Part shown: positions 1-9,800 of the stretch, in pieces
How positions within the stretch are numbered: position 1 is the stretch's first letter
How the letters are laid out: the number at the start of each line of letters is the position of its first letter
Origin: CAMCQY01 sp044370415
Lineage (GTDB): Bacteria; Planctomycetota; Planctomycetia; Pirellulales; UBA1268
Assembly (NCBI GenBank): GCA_044370415.1
Contig: JBILVO010000021.1
Span: 1 to 38,468 of the forward strand
Length of the DNA stretch: 38,468 bases
Direction of reading: 5' to 3'
Notes under the pieces: model-generated
The model's database searches: none
Seen by the model: only the letters and a program-made list of their open reading frames with translations
Told to the model about the DNA's origin: nothing
Position numbers and translations under genes: made by a program

Positions 1-552
1 GATCTCCGTGGGATGCACCTCGAGCGCGAACCGCACGCCGCACTCCGCGAACACGTCGAGGATGGGATGCCAGCGCTCGGCGAACTGTGCGAAGCCGGCG
101 TCGATCATCGCCGCCGGCGCCGGCGGGAAGGAGTAGAGCAGGTGCCAGATGCCCGAGCCCGTGAAGCCGTTGACGACCGAGACCCCCAGCCGCTGGGCGG
201 CCCTGGCGGTCCGCTTCATCTCCTCCGCGGCCCGCTCGTTCACACCGTCGGGATCGCCGTCGCCCCAGACGTGCGGCGGCAGGATCGCCTTGTGCCGCTC
301 GTCGATCCGGTCGCAGACCGCCTGCCCGGCGAGGTGGTTGGAGATGGCGTGCACCGCGAGGTCGTGCCGCTCGAGCACGTCGCGCTTGGCCGCGCAGTAG
401 CCGCTTTCCTCCACGGCCTTCGTGACGTCGAAGTGATCGCCCCAGCAGGCGAGTTCCAGGCCGCCGTAACCGAACTCCCGCGCCTTCCGGGCGAGATCCT
501 CGAGCGGCAGGTCGGCCCACTGGCCGGTGAAGAGCGTGACGGGGCGGGGCAT
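1..552 (-). CDS. Sugar phosphate isomerase/epimerase (TIM barrel), C-terminus cut by window edge
   Basis: The frame is open for 184 codons from the ATG at 552 to the window edge, so only the N-terminal ~60% is present. Translation shows the xylose-isomerase-like TIM barrel pattern: MPRPVTLFTGQWADLPLEDL at the start, then GYGGLELACWGDHFDV (strand and active-site loop), the AISNHLAGQ segment, VVNGFTGSGIWH and, at the edge, FALEVHPTEI, where the Glu is the usual metal ligand of this family. An AAGGAG Shine-Dalgarno lies 5 bases before the ATG. Known family members isomerise or epimerise sugars or inositols with a divalent metal; the substrate cannot be told from this part. It is transcribed away from lptF and separated from it by 196 bp, so it may be its own unit. 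I am confident of the family and not of the substrate. Confidence 0.85.
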   Translation of the reverse strand, partial: MPRPVTLFTGQWADLPLEDLARKAREFGYGGLELACWGDHFDVTKAVEESGYCAAKRDVLERHDLAVHAISNHLAGQAVCDRIDERHKAILPPHVWGDGDPDGVNERAAEEMKRTARAAQRLGVSVVNGFTGSGIWHLLYSFPPAPAAMIDAGFAQFAERWHPILDVFAECGVRFALEVHPTEI

Positions 553-651
553 GGGGACTCCTTCGCGGGCACGGTCGGCACGGCCTCGGCGGAGGTCCGT
601 TGCCGTCTACTCTAGCCGTCGGCGGAAAGAGGCATCCATGCCAATGTGTTC

Positions 652-701
652 GAGCCCGGCTGCGGGCTCGCCGCGGCACCCCGCTGCGTGCAGCACGCAG
701 C
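652..701 (-). terminator. Paired hairpins downstream of the lptF-type gene
   Basis: Two perfect inverted repeats lie between the lptF-type stop and the next gene: 652-669 (GAGCCCG, loop GCTG, CGGGCTC) and 683-701 (GCTGCGTG, loop CAG, CACGCAGC). No T-run follows, so they may be 3'-end stabilising structures and not classical rho-independent terminators. Confidence 0.4.
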
Positions 702-748
702 ACTCGAGTCCGGGCGGCCCGGGGGCGGCCCCGGATCGATGGCTGACG

Positions 749-1933
749 TCAGTTGCGGATGACGCGTCGCAGCAGCCAGGCGCCCCAGAGGGCGATGAGG
801 ATGTTCGCCAGCCAGACGCCGGGCGCGGGGAGCGTGCCCGCCTTGGCCCGCGAGACGCCCAGCATGAACAGCGGGTAGTAGACGACGAGGATCGGCAGGA
901 AGCAGAGGAAGAAGCTGGTGAGAAAGTCGGCGTTGCGCATGCGGATCGCCATCGGTGCGCCGACGAGCACGAAGCAGAGGCAGCTGAAGCCGTTGGCCCA
1001 CCGTCGCCATGGCTCCATGATGATGCGGTTGAGCCGGGAGCGGGCCGATGCCGCCTGCTCGCGGTCCGGGGCGACGGCAGCCGGTGTCGTCTGCTCCATG
1101 TGGCCGGAGAGGATGCCGAGGGCCATCTTCCCGGCGGCGATCTGGTCGATCTGGTCGATCTTGGCGACCTGTGCGGCACGGGCCCGCGGGAAGTCGGCGA
1201 GCGCGATCTCCGAGGGGCTTTCGGAGGTGACGCCCTTGCGGCTGACGGCGTCGAGGGGCACCACCCGTTCGATCGTGTCGGGAAACACGGCCTTCACGTC
1301 CCCCACGTGCACGGTGCCGTCGCGGCAGGTGATCGTCAGCGTGCCCGCCGCCGCGTCGGCCCGCAGCGCCGCCTCGGCCGCCGACACGGTGACGGGCGGG
1401 CTCGACCCGCCGGGCTGGAACGACAGCGTCGGCCGGACGAGCCGCCGGCCGTCGACACCCTTGACGTTGATCGACAGTTGCGAGGTGCTGTAGGACCGTT
1501 GCTGCCGCAGCCGACCGTAGATGATCTCCTCGACGCTGCTGACGACGACGCGGCGCACGCCGTCCCGTCCCCAGGAGACGGCGACGTCGTTGAGCCAGAC
1601 CGACACGAGGCTCACCACGACCGCCAGCATCGCCGCCGGCCAGACCGCGGCCATCGGCGTGATGCCCGCCGCCTTCAGCGCCGTGATCTCGTTCGCGGCC
1701 GACATGCGACCGAACACGCTTGCGACGGCGAAGAGCATCGTGCCCGGCACGGCGAACCGCATCGCCTCGGGCAGCACGTAGGGCACCAGGGCCAGGATCT
1801 GCAGCAATCCCAGCCCCTGTTGCTGCGCCTCCTTGACGAGTCCGACGACGAGCATGAACAGCGTCAGCGCGGAGAGTGCCACGAGGAACACCTGCAGGAG
1901 TTCGCTCAGCACGTAGCGGGTGATGATCTTCAT
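749..1933 (-). CDS. LptF/LptG-family (YjgP/YjgQ) permease
   Basis: A 394-aa membrane protein with the LptF/G layout: an N-terminal amphipathic stretch MKIITRYVLSELLQVF, three membrane helices up to about residue 125, a central soluble domain of about 170 residues (beta-jellyroll in the family, residues ~130-300), and three C-terminal helices ending WGAWLLRRVIRN. The family forms the inner-membrane part of the LptB2FG lipopolysaccharide exporter. In this lineage a single copy beside a phosphatase could be either LptF or LptG, so I give no symbol. The ATG at 1933 has GAGG five bases upstream. It starts 21 bp after the PP2C stop on the same strand, so the two are probably one operon; lptB is not present in the window. 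Confidence 0.85.
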   Translation of the reverse strand: MKIITRYVLSELLQVFLVALSALTLFMLVVGLVKEAQQQGLGLLQILALVPYVLPEAMRFAVPGTMLFAVASVFGRMSAANEITALKAAGITPMAAVWPAAMLAVVVSLVSVWLNDVAVSWGRDGVRRVVVSSVEEIIYGRLRQQRSYSTSQLSINVKGVDGRRLVRPTLSFQPGGSSPPVTVSAAEAALRADAAAGTLTITCRDGTVHVGDVKAVFPDTIERVVPLDAVSRKGVTSESPSEIALADFPRARAAQVAKIDQIDQIAAGKMALGILSGHMEQTTPAAVAPDREQAASARSRLNRIIMEPWRRWANGFSCLCFVLVGAPMAIRMRNADFLTSFFLCFLPILVVYYPLFMLGVSRAKAGTLPAPGVWLANILIALWGAWLLRRVIRN

Positions 1934-1954
1934 TGCGGCCTCACCATCGAAAGG

Positions 1955-3304
1955 TCAGGCGTGGGGCGGCGCCGGGGGCCGCTCGATGCGGTCGGTGGCG
2001 TCGCTGCGGGCCGCCTCGATCTCGTCGACATGCACCGAGAGCGCCTCGGCGACGGCCGTCACCGCCTCGTGGTAGGCCCCGGCGGCGGCGTGCTGCCGGG
2101 CACGCGCGAGGATGCCGACGGTGCGGTCGCGGGCGGCGACGGGCAGGGAGTCGGCCACCATTTCGAGGCTCGTCACGACGCCGTCGACGAGTCCCGGCGT
2201 GGGGGTGCAGTCGTGGGTGCGATACGGCCCCTTGCCGAGGTGGTCGCCCGCCTGCAGTATCCGGCCCCGCCGCGTCGCTGTCAGAAAACTGACCGTGCCG
2301 AAGAGGCCGCCGCCGACGGCCAGCAGGCCACCACCGAGGCTGGTCGCGACGCAGATGCCGCGCACCAATTCGCTCTCGGCGCACGCCTGCTTCGTGAGCA
2401 GGCTCCACGGGTTGACCGTGAGCGCGAGCAGCAGCCCCAGCGCCGCCGCTGCGAGCGACGCCCATGCCCACCGTCCCTGCCGCTGCGTCGACGTCGCCTC
2501 CTCGGAGAGCGGCCACGGTTCGTCGCCGCGGGACTTTCGCGAGATCTCTTCCTCACCGGCCCGCACGCCGATCACCGTGACGTTGTCGGGCGCCCCGCGG
2601 ACCAGCGCCAGCCCGATCAGGGCGGCCACCGCCTCGGCGGGCTCGAACTCGGCGGCGAACAGGCCGATCTCCGCGTCGCTCACGACCCCCGTCAGCCCGT
2701 CGCTGCAGAGGATGTAGGTGTCGCCCGCCTCGACGGGGAACGGCCCCTCGAGGTCGACGTCGACCTTGGCGTGCGGCCCCAGCGACCGCGTGATGATGTT
2801 CTTCGGGACCGCTTCGCCCGCCTCCTCGGCGTGCACCCCCATGGCCGCCTCGATTTCCCAGGCGAGGGAGTGGTCGCGGGACAGCTGGTCGACGATGCGG
2901 TGACGCACGCGGTACGCGCGACTATCGCCGACGTGGCCCACGATCGCGCCACGCGGGTGGAGCACCAGCACCGTGCAGGTCGTCCCCATGCCGTGGCACT
3001 CGATGGTCCGCTCGCCCTTCCTGTTGATGAGGGTGTTGGCCTTCTCGATGCTCCGTTTCAGGGCCAGTGGCGGGGAGAACTCGGAGAGCTCCTCGTAGAG
3101 CCTGGGCACTCCCTCCGCCGCCATGGCGCTGGCCTTCTCCCCGGCGGCGTGTGCGCCCATGCCGTCGGCCACCAGGAACAGCCAGCCGCGGCCGCGGTAG
3201 TCCTGCGGGGACGCCGGCAGGACGGACTTGGAGTCCTGGTTGTTCGCGCGGCGACGGCCGACGTCGGTGCGGTCGCAGTAGGCCAGGGTCGAGACTTTGC
3301 GCAC
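1955..3304 (-). CDS. PP2C-family Ser/Thr protein phosphatase with C-terminal membrane segments
   Basis: The first ~250 residues of this 449-aa protein are a PP2C (PPM) phosphatase domain. Visible motifs are DVGRRRANNQDS (14-25, the usual N-E-D is here N-Q-D), VADGMGAHAAGE (45-56, usual second Gly is Ala), HVGDSRAYR, the DGLTGVVSD metal-binding loop and GAPDNVTVI. All metal-binding aspartates appear present, so it should be active. Two hydrophobic stretches follow (around ASLAAAALGLLLALTV and GGLLAVGGGLFGTVSFL), then an Ala-rich helical tail, so it is likely tethered to the inner membrane. Start is GTG at 3304; the GAGG upstream is rather far, so start choice is moderate. It is the first gene of an operon with the LptF/G-type permease. 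In the family such enzymes reverse Hanks-type kinases; no kinase is seen nearby. Confidence 0.9.
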   Translation of the reverse strand: MRKVSTLAYCDRTDVGRRRANNQDSKSVLPASPQDYRGRGWLFLVADGMGAHAAGEKASAMAAEGVPRLYEELSEFSPPLALKRSIEKANTLINRKGERTIECHGMGTTCTVLVLHPRGAIVGHVGDSRAYRVRHRIVDQLSRDHSLAWEIEAAMGVHAEEAGEAVPKNIITRSLGPHAKVDVDLEGPFPVEAGDTYILCSDGLTGVVSDAEIGLFAAEFEPAEAVAALIGLALVRGAPDNVTVIGVRAGEEEISRKSRGDEPWPLSEEATSTQRQGRWAWASLAAAALGLLLALTVNPWSLLTKQACAESELVRGICVATSLGGGLLAVGGGLFGTVSFLTATRRGRILQAGDHLGKGPYRTHDCTPTPGLVDGVVTSLEMVADSLPVAARDRTVGILARARQHAAAGAYHEAVTAVAEALSVHVDEIEAARSDATDRIERPPAPPHA

Positions 3305-3504
3305 GCGTGAAAACGCCTCGGGCGACGCGGAACAGGGCCGACGCGGAACCGGCGGGACAAGGCCCGGATTCTAGCCGAGCGGCGGTGCCGGGGCGAGACA
3401 CGATTGAGCGGGCAGGATGCGCAAAAACCCGCTGGTCTGGCGATGGAAACCGCCCTCGCCTATGGTCCCGCCACGGTTCCAGCCTCCGTCCACGGAGCTC
3501 CACC

Positions 3505-4161
3505 ATGAGCATGCCATCGATCGCGCGGGCCCCGCGTGCCCGGCGGCTCGGCTGCGCCGCGGCGGCCCTCGGCTGCCTGCTCTGCCACGCGACGGGCTGC
3601 GTGCAGCGCCGCATGACGATCCGCAGCAGCCCGCCGGGGGCGCTCGTCTACGTGGACGACTATCAGATCGGCACCACGCCGGTGTCCACCGACTTCATCT
3701 ACTACGGCACGCGGAAGATCCGCCTCGTGAAGGACGGCTACGAGACGCTCACCGTGCGGCAGCCGTTCCCGACGCCCTGGTACGAGTACTTTCCGCTCGA
3801 TTTCGTGACCGAGAACCTCTGGCCATGGGAGATCCGCGACGAGCGGGTCGTCGACCTCGCGATGTCGACGACCGCCTCGACGCCGCCGGAGTCGGTCGTG
3901 GCCCGCGCCGAGCAGGTGCGGCTCGCCGCCGGTTCCCTGCCGGTGCCGCCGGCGCCCGTGGTGACGCCGCCGCCCGCCGCCCCGCGGCCGATTCCCGCAC
4001 CGCCGCCGCCGCAGCCACTGCCGCCGCCGGGCGGAGGGCTGACGCTCCCGCCGCCAAGCGGCGGACTTGTGCTCCCGCCGCCGTCGCCGATGCAGGGGCT
4101 GCAGCCGCCGCTGCAAAACGCACCGTCGCAGGGCGTGCCCGGACTCGTGCCGCGGCCGTAG
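3505..4161 (+). CDS. PEGA-domain lipoprotein with proline-rich tail
   Basis: A 218-aa protein. The N-terminus has a basic region, a hydrophobic core and a lipobox-like HATGC with Cys32, suggesting a lipid-anchored exported protein. Residues ~37-84 form a PEGA domain (MTIRSSPPGALVYVDDYQIG ... TRKIRLVKDGYETL), a small beta domain often found in surface proteins. The following part contains aromatic-rich PWYEYFPLDFVTENLWPWEI, and the last ~70 residues are Pro/Gly-rich with a repeated GGGLTLPPPS / GGLVLPPPS unit. The ATG at 3505 is chosen because it gives a clean signal peptide; the frame is open further upstream but that part is arginine-rich and non-protein-like. It is divergent from the PP2C operon, with ~200 bp of shared upstream region. 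Confidence 0.85.
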   Translation: MSMPSIARAPRARRLGCAAAALGCLLCHATGCVQRRMTIRSSPPGALVYVDDYQIGTTPVSTDFIYYGTRKIRLVKDGYETLTVRQPFPTPWYEYFPLDFVTENLWPWEIRDERVVDLAMSTTASTPPESVVARAEQVRLAAGSLPVPPAPVVTPPPAAPRPIPAPPPPQPLPPPGGGLTLPPPSGGLVLPPPSPMQGLQPPLQNAPSQGVPGLVPRP

Positions 4162-4220
4162 TGGCGGCCGCCGCACGTGCCGCGGATGGCAGGGGCCCGA
4201 GCCGATGCCATAATCACTGC

Positions 4221-5516
4221 ATGGATCGCACCTCCTCCGCAGACGCGGCCGCCGACCGCGCGGCGCTCGACGCCCTCAAGCTCCACCGGCTCCGCAGCCT
4301 GCTCGAGGAGATCCTTCCGCACAACCGCTTCTATGCGGCCAAGCTCGCCCGCGTGCGGCACGATGTGGCGTCGCTGGAAGACCTCGCCGCGTGGCCGTTC
4401 ACGACGAAGGAGGAGCTCGTCGCGGTGGCTGAGGACGGGCTGCCGGGCAACCTCACCTGGCCGGCGGACCGCTACGTGCGGTTTCACCGGACGAGCGGCA
4501 CCCACGGGCGGCCGCTGCCGGTGCTCGACACGGCCGCCGACTGGCACTGGTGGATGGAGTGCTGGGCCGAGATCCTCGCCCGTGGTGGCGTCGGCCCCGG
4601 CGACCGCGTGCTCGTGGCCTCGTCGTTCGGTCCCTACGCCGGCTTCTGGAGCGGATTCGACGGCGTGGTGTCGCGGCAGGCGCTGGCGATTCCGACGGGA
4701 GGCATGTCGAGCCTGGCACGGCTCGAACTGGCCCGGTCGGCCGGCGCGACGGTGCTGCTGGCGACCCCCAGCTACGCCCTGCACCTCGCCGAGGCGGCGG
4801 CGGACCACAAGATCGACACGTCCCAGCTGCCGATTCGCCTCGTGATCGTGGCCGGCGAGCCGGGCGGTTCGTCTCCCTCCGTCCGGGACCGGCTGCGCGA
4901 GGCGTGGCATGCGGACGTGCTCGACCATGCGGGGGCGACCGAAGTGGGCCCGTGGGGAGTCGGCGATCCCGCCGGCCGCGGCCTCGACGTGCTCGAGCCG
5001 TGGTTTCATCCGGAGTTTCTCAGCCTCGAGACCGGACGGCCCGCGGCGGCCGGCGAGCTTGCGGAGCTGGTGCTGACGACGCTCGGCAGGGCGGGCGCGC
5101 CGGTGATCCGCTACCGCACGGGCGACCTCGTGAGGCCGCGCTGGCCGGCTCCAGCCGCGGCCGTCGGCGGCGGCCGCCCCTGGGTGCGGCTCGAGGGGGG
5201 CATCCTCGGCCGCACCGACGACATGCTCGTCGTGCGCGGCGTCAACGTCTTTCCGGGGGCGATCGACGGCATCGTCCGCGGCTTTCCGGAGGTCGTCGAG
5301 TACCGCGTCACGGTGTCGCGGCGCGAGAGCCTCGACGAGCTTCTGATCGAGATCGAGGATCGGCTCGAGGCTCCCGGCAGGGTGGCCGAGGAGCTGCAGC
5401 TGCGGCTCGGCCTGCGGGTCGACGTGGCGACGGTGCCGATCGGCAGCCTGCCGCGGTTCGAGGGAAAGGGCCGCCGGTTCGTCGACCGCCGTGGCATCAC
5501 GAGGGGGCAGTCATGA
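4221..5516 (+). CDS. Phenylacetate-CoA ligase-like adenylate-forming enzyme
   Basis: A 431-aa protein of the size of PaaK-type ligases. Motifs in order: FHRTSGTHGRPLPV (AMP-binding P-loop, usual SSGTTGxP), DHAGATEVGPWG, RYRTGDLVRPRW, GRTDDMLVVRGVNVFPGAID (hinge region) and RFEGKGRRF near the C-terminus with the expected catalytic Lys. The family activates an aryl or acyl acid with ATP and usually transfers it to CoA. No other phenylacetate-degradation gene is present, so the substrate is unknown. The ATG at 4221 was chosen because the protein homology starts just after it. The stop overlaps the start of the next gene as ATGA, showing translational coupling to the DUF971 protein. Confidence 0.88.
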   Translation: MDRTSSADAAADRAALDALKLHRLRSLLEEILPHNRFYAAKLARVRHDVASLEDLAAWPFTTKEELVAVAEDGLPGNLTWPADRYVRFHRTSGTHGRPLPVLDTAADWHWWMECWAEILARGGVGPGDRVLVASSFGPYAGFWSGFDGVVSRQALAIPTGGMSSLARLELARSAGATVLLATPSYALHLAEAAADHKIDTSQLPIRLVIVAGEPGGSSPSVRDRLREAWHADVLDHAGATEVGPWGVGDPAGRGLDVLEPWFHPEFLSLETGRPAAAGELAELVLTTLGRAGAPVIRYRTGDLVRPRWPAPAAAVGGGRPWVRLEGGILGRTDDMLVVRGVNVFPGAIDGIVRGFPEVVEYRVTVSRRESLDELLIEIEDRLEAPGRVAEELQLRLGLRVDVATVPIGSLPRFEGKGRRFVDRRGITRGQS

Positions 5517-5851
5517 GCAGTCCCATGCCGGTGTCGATCGGCCGGATGGCCGCCGGGGGCATCGAGATCACCTGGAGCGACGGCCTCTGCGGCCGCTACT
5601 CGCCCCGATTGCTGCGGGACGCCTGCCCGTGCGCGACCTGCCGCGAGCGGCGGGCCCAGCCGCTGAAGCCGGCGCTGCTGCCGGTGCTCACGGCCGAGGA
5701 GGTCGCGCCGCTGGCGGTCGTCGGCATGACGCCGGTCGGTCGGTACGCCTACTCGGTCGAATTCTCCGACGGCCACTCGAGCGGCATCTACACGCTCGAA
5801 TACCTGCACGAGCTCGCCGCCGCCGGCCCGTCCGCCCCGGAAAAGCCCTGA
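5513..5851 (+). CDS. DUF971 protein (gamma-butyrobetaine hydroxylase-like N-terminal domain)
   Basis: A 112-aa stand-alone DUF971 domain: it begins with the ITWSDGLCGRYSPRLLRDAC strand-turn-helix, followed by a Cys cluster CPCATCRERR, then VGRYAYSVEFSDGHSSGIY and the final LEYLHEL helix. In gamma-butyrobetaine hydroxylases this domain binds zinc through such cysteines; free-standing versions are widespread and have been linked to iron-sulfur cluster handling, but no role can be read from the sequence here. The ATG overlaps the upstream stop by four bases (ATGA), so it is co-translated with the acyl-CoA ligase-like gene. Confidence 0.85.
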   Translation: MSSPMPVSIGRMAAGGIEITWSDGLCGRYSPRLLRDACPCATCRERRAQPLKPALLPVLTAEEVAPLAVVGMTPVGRYAYSVEFSDGHSSGIYTLEYLHELAAAGPSAPEKP

Positions 5852-6160
5852 GGCGGAGGGGCGTCGTTGCCCGACTGCCAATGCTCCTTTGCCGGCGGAG
5901 TCGACTCGCCCGCAGCGCCGGCCGGGGGGCTCGTGCTCGCCGCCGGCGGATCGTGACGATTCGGGCCGTATGGGCTATGGAGCGCCAACTCGTCCAATCA
6001 CGATTCACCGGCGTCTGCGCGCGACCCCCCGACCGGCTCCCGTTTTTTCGGATCACGCCGCGAAGATATCGCCGCGACTCTGCAGCGCACCGTGCGGTTG
6101 CATCTGTGAGGGGCGCGGGCATCCCCGCACGTCGCGGACTGGTCGGGGGCGGGCCCCGTC
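5852..6160. other. Convergent intergenic region without a gene
   Basis: 309 bp between the convergent DUF971 and ahpD genes. I see only short GC-rich inverted repeats, such as GCGGG-CAT-CCCGC around 6118-6130, and no stem followed by a T-run. Short frames on both strands lack protein-like composition. Confidence 0.5.
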
Positions 6161-6700
6161 TCAGGCCCCGGGCAGCCCGCAGGCGGTGGCGTTCACCACG
6201 GCGGCGATGCGGACGGCGTCGTGGCACGCCTCCTCACTCACGCCGAGACTCTGCAGGCTGGCCTCGTGGTTCTGCAGGCAGAACTCGCAGCCGGCCAGCG
6301 CCGCGCAGCCCAGGCTCATCAGTTCGAAGTCGGCCTTGCTCGTGGCCGGCTGGGCCATGCGGCTCATGCGGAGGCGGGGCGGGCGGGCGGCGTAGCTTTC
6401 CTTGCCGATCATGTGGCGAAACCGGTAATAGACGGTGTTCATCGCCATGAGCCCCGCGGCCGCGACCGCGTCGGAGATCACGGCGGCAGCCGTGGGCTCG
6501 CCGGCCCGGAGATCCGCCTCGAACGCCTGCACGAGCGGCCGGCAGCGGACGAACGCCGCCGCGGCCAGGGCGACGCCGAAGGCCTGCGCCGGGGCGAGAT
6601 TTTCGCCGGCGAGCACGCTGCCGAGGTTGAGGCGGATGTCCTTGAGCTCCTCCGGAAGGGTGTCGCGGAGGGCGTCGAGCGCGGGTGTGGCGATGCTCAT
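6161..6700 (-). CDS. ahpD: AhpD-like alkylhydroperoxidase (carboxymuconolactone decarboxylase family)
   Basis: 179 aa, the same length as mycobacterial AhpD (177), and collinear with it: LPEELKDIRLNLGSVL near the start, the MNTVYYRFRHMIG helix (88-99), KADFELMSLG and the catalytic GCEFCLQNHE motif with Cys138, Cys141 and His145. The family reduces peroxides through the CxxC pair and recycles AhpC with help of lipoylated proteins. The residue between the cysteines that is His in the mycobacterial enzyme (C-S-H-C) is Phe here (C-E-F-C). No ahpC or oxyR is present. The gene is divergent from carB, with about 130 bp of shared upstream region. Confidence 0.9.
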   Translation of the reverse strand: MSIATPALDALRDTLPEELKDIRLNLGSVLAGENLAPAQAFGVALAAAAFVRCRPLVQAFEADLRAGEPTAAAVISDAVAAAGLMAMNTVYYRFRHMIGKESYAARPPRLRMSRMAQPATSKADFELMSLGCAALAGCEFCLQNHEASLQSLGVSEEACHDAVRIAAVVNATACGLPGA

Positions 6701-6828
6701 GGGAGTGCCTGGTGGGAGGTCGTGTCGGACGAGCGGACGGCGCCGGTCGCGGGGATTGTAGCTGTTCGTTGAAGGCCGGACGGCCTGGATGCTAATCTCT
6801 GGAGGTTTTGCGCGCTCCGAGGAAATCC

Positions 6829-9800
6829 ATGCCCCGCCGCGACGACCTCCACACGATTCTCCTCATTGGCTCCGGGCCCATCGTCATCGGGCAGGCCTGC
6901 GAATTCGACTATTCAGGCACGCAGGCCTGCAAGGCGCTCCGCGAGGACGGCTACCGGGTCGTGCTCGTGAATTCGAACCCGGCCACGATCATGACCGATC
7001 CGGGCACGGCCGACCGGACCTACATCGAGCCGCTCACCTGGCAGGTGCTCGAGAAGGTGATCGAGGCCGAGAAGCCCGACGCCGTGCTTCCCACGCTCGG
7101 CGGCCAGACGGCGCTCAACCTCGCCATGGAGCTCGACCGGCACGGCGTGCTCGCGAAGCACGGAGTGGAGATGATCGGGGCCCGGGCGGAGGCCATCCGC
7201 CGCGGCGAGGACCGGGAGATCTTCAAGCGGACGATGCAGGCGATCGGTCTCGACACCTGCCGGGGCCGCATCGTGAAGTCGCTCGCCGAGGCCCGCGAGG
7301 TGCTCTCCGAGATCGGCCTGCCCGCCGTCATCCGGCCGAGCTTCACGCTCGGCGGCTCGGGGTCGGGCATCGCCTTCAATCGCGAGGAGTTCGACCAGAA
7401 GGTGCAGCGCGGCCTCGACCTCTCGCCCGTCGGCGAGGTGCTCGTCGAGGAGTCGATCCTCGGCTGGAAGGAATACGAGATGGAGGTGATGCGCGACGCG
7501 GACGACAACGCCGTCGTGATCTGCTCCATCGAGAACTTCGACCCCTGCGGTGTGCACACGGGTGACTCGATCACCGTGGCGCCGGCGATGACGCTCACCG
7601 ACCGGCAGTACCAGCGGATGCGCGACGCCAGCTTCGCCGTGATCCGGGCGATCGGCGTCGAGACCGGCGGGTCGAACATCCAGTTCGCCGTCCATCCGCA
7701 GACCGGCCGGATGATCGTCATCGAGATGAACCCGCGGGTCAGCCGGTCGAGCGCGCTGGCGAGCAAGGCCACCGGCTTCCCCATCGCGAAGATTGCCGCG
7801 AAGCTGGCCGTCGGCTGGCGGCTCCACGAGCTGCCCAACGACATCACGCGGCGGACGAAGGCCTGCTTCGAGCCCTCGATCGACTACGTCGTCGTGAAGG
7901 TGCCGCGGTTCGCCTTCGAGAAATTTCCGGAGGCCGACAGCCGGCTCACCACGCAGATGAAGAGCGTGGGCGAGACCATGGCGATCGGCCGGACGTTCAA
8001 GGAGGCCTTCCAGAAGGCGCTGCGGGGCCTGGAGGTGGGCAGCTTCGGGTTCGGCTGCGACGGCAAGGACCTTTGGGGCACCGCCGCCGAGCCGTCGCTC
8101 GACGACATCCGCGCCCGTGTGGCCACCGCCGACCCCGACCGCGTCTGGTATCTCCGCTACGCGATCAAGGCGGGGATCTCGGTCGAGGAACTGTACGAAC
8201 TCACGGCGATCGACCGCTGGTTCCTCGACCAGCTCCAACAGATCGTGGAGATCGAGAGCCTCGTGCGCGAGGCGGGCACGCTCGCGGCGCTCGACGACGC
8301 GGTCCTGCGACAGGCGAAGCAGGCGGGCTTCTCCGACAGGCAGCTCGCGGTGATGCTCGGCGGCTCGGAAATGGAGATCCGCGAGGAGCGGAAGCGCCGC
8401 GGCATCCTCGCCACCTACAAGTCGGTCGACACGTGCGCCGCCGAGTTCGAGGCGCAGACGCCCTACTACTACTCGACGTGGGAGGACGAGGACGAAATCC
8501 GCCCCAAGCAGCCCGGCAGGAAGCGGGTGATGATCCTCGGCGGCGGCCCGAACCGCATCGGGCAGGGCATCGAGTTCGATTACTGCTGCTGCCACGCCAG
8601 CTTCGCGCTCCGCGAGATGGGGATCGAGAGCGTGATGGTCAACTCGAACCCGGAGACCGTGAGCACCGACTACGACACGAGCGACATGCTCTTCTTCGAG
8701 CCGCTCACGTGCGAGGACGTGCTCAACATCGCCGACCGCATCCAGCCCGACGGTGTGATCGTGCAGCTCGGCGGCCAGACGCCGCTGAACCTGGCGCGGG
8801 CGCTCCATGCGGCCGGCCTGCCGATCATCGGCACGACGGTCGACACGATCGACATGGCCGAGGATCGGGAAAAGTTCCGCGAGCTGCTCGACCGCCTGCG
8901 GCTCAAGCAGCCCGCCAGCGGGATCGCGCGGACGCTCGAGCAGGCCCGCCGCGAGGTGGCGCGGATCGGCTTCCCGTCGCTGGTGCGGCCGAGCTTCGTG
9001 CTCGGCGGCCGGGCGATGGAGATCTGCTACGACCACGTGCAGTTCGAGCGGTACGTCGCCGAGGCGTTCGCGGTCGCGCAGGGCCAGCCCGTGCTGATCG
9101 ACCGGTTCCTGGAGGACGCGATCGAGGTCGACGTCGACTGCATCTGCGACGGCCGCGACGTGATCGTCGCCGGCGTGATGGAGCACATCGAGGAGGCCGG
9201 GGTGCACTCCGGCGACTCCGCCTGCTGCATCCCGCCCCACAGCCTGTCGGCCGAGGTCGTGGCCGAGATCAAGCAGGCCGCGGCCGGGCTGGCGCGGAGC
9301 CTCGGCGTGGTCGGCCTCATGAACGTGCAGTTCGCCGTGAAGAAGGAAGAGGGCCGCCCGACGCTCTACGTCATCGAGGTGAACCCCCGCGCCAGCCGCA
9401 CCGTGCCCTTCGTGGCCAAGGCAACCGGGCTGCCCGTGGCGAAGGTGGCCGTGAAGGTGATGGCGGGCATGACGCTGGCAGAGCAGGGGGTGGACACCGA
9501 CCCGGTGCCCGCGCACGTGAGCGTGAAGGAGAGCGTGTTCCCCTTCGTGAAGTTCGCCGGCGTCGACATCGCGCTCGGGCCCGAGATGCGGAGCACCGGC
9601 GAGGTGATGGGCGTGAGCGACCGGTTCAGCATCGCCTTCGCCAAGAGCCAGATCGCCGCCGGGATCCTGTTGCCGCGGGAGGGCCGGATCTTCCTCAGCG
9701 TCGCCAGCCAGCAGGCGAAGGAGATGATGGTGGGCCTCGCCCGCCGGCTCGTCGCCCTCGGCTTCGAACTGATCGCCACGTCGGGCACCGCCCGGGCCCT

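Noticed and set aside
527..3310. A ~930-codon plus-strand open frame
   Set aside because: It is antisense to the PP2C and LptF/G genes; composition is Arg/His/Gly-rich without motifs.
5788..5997. A 69-codon minus-strand frame after the DUF971 gene
   Set aside because: It overlaps the DUF971 3' end antisense, is Pro/Ala/Ser-rich and has no ribosome site.
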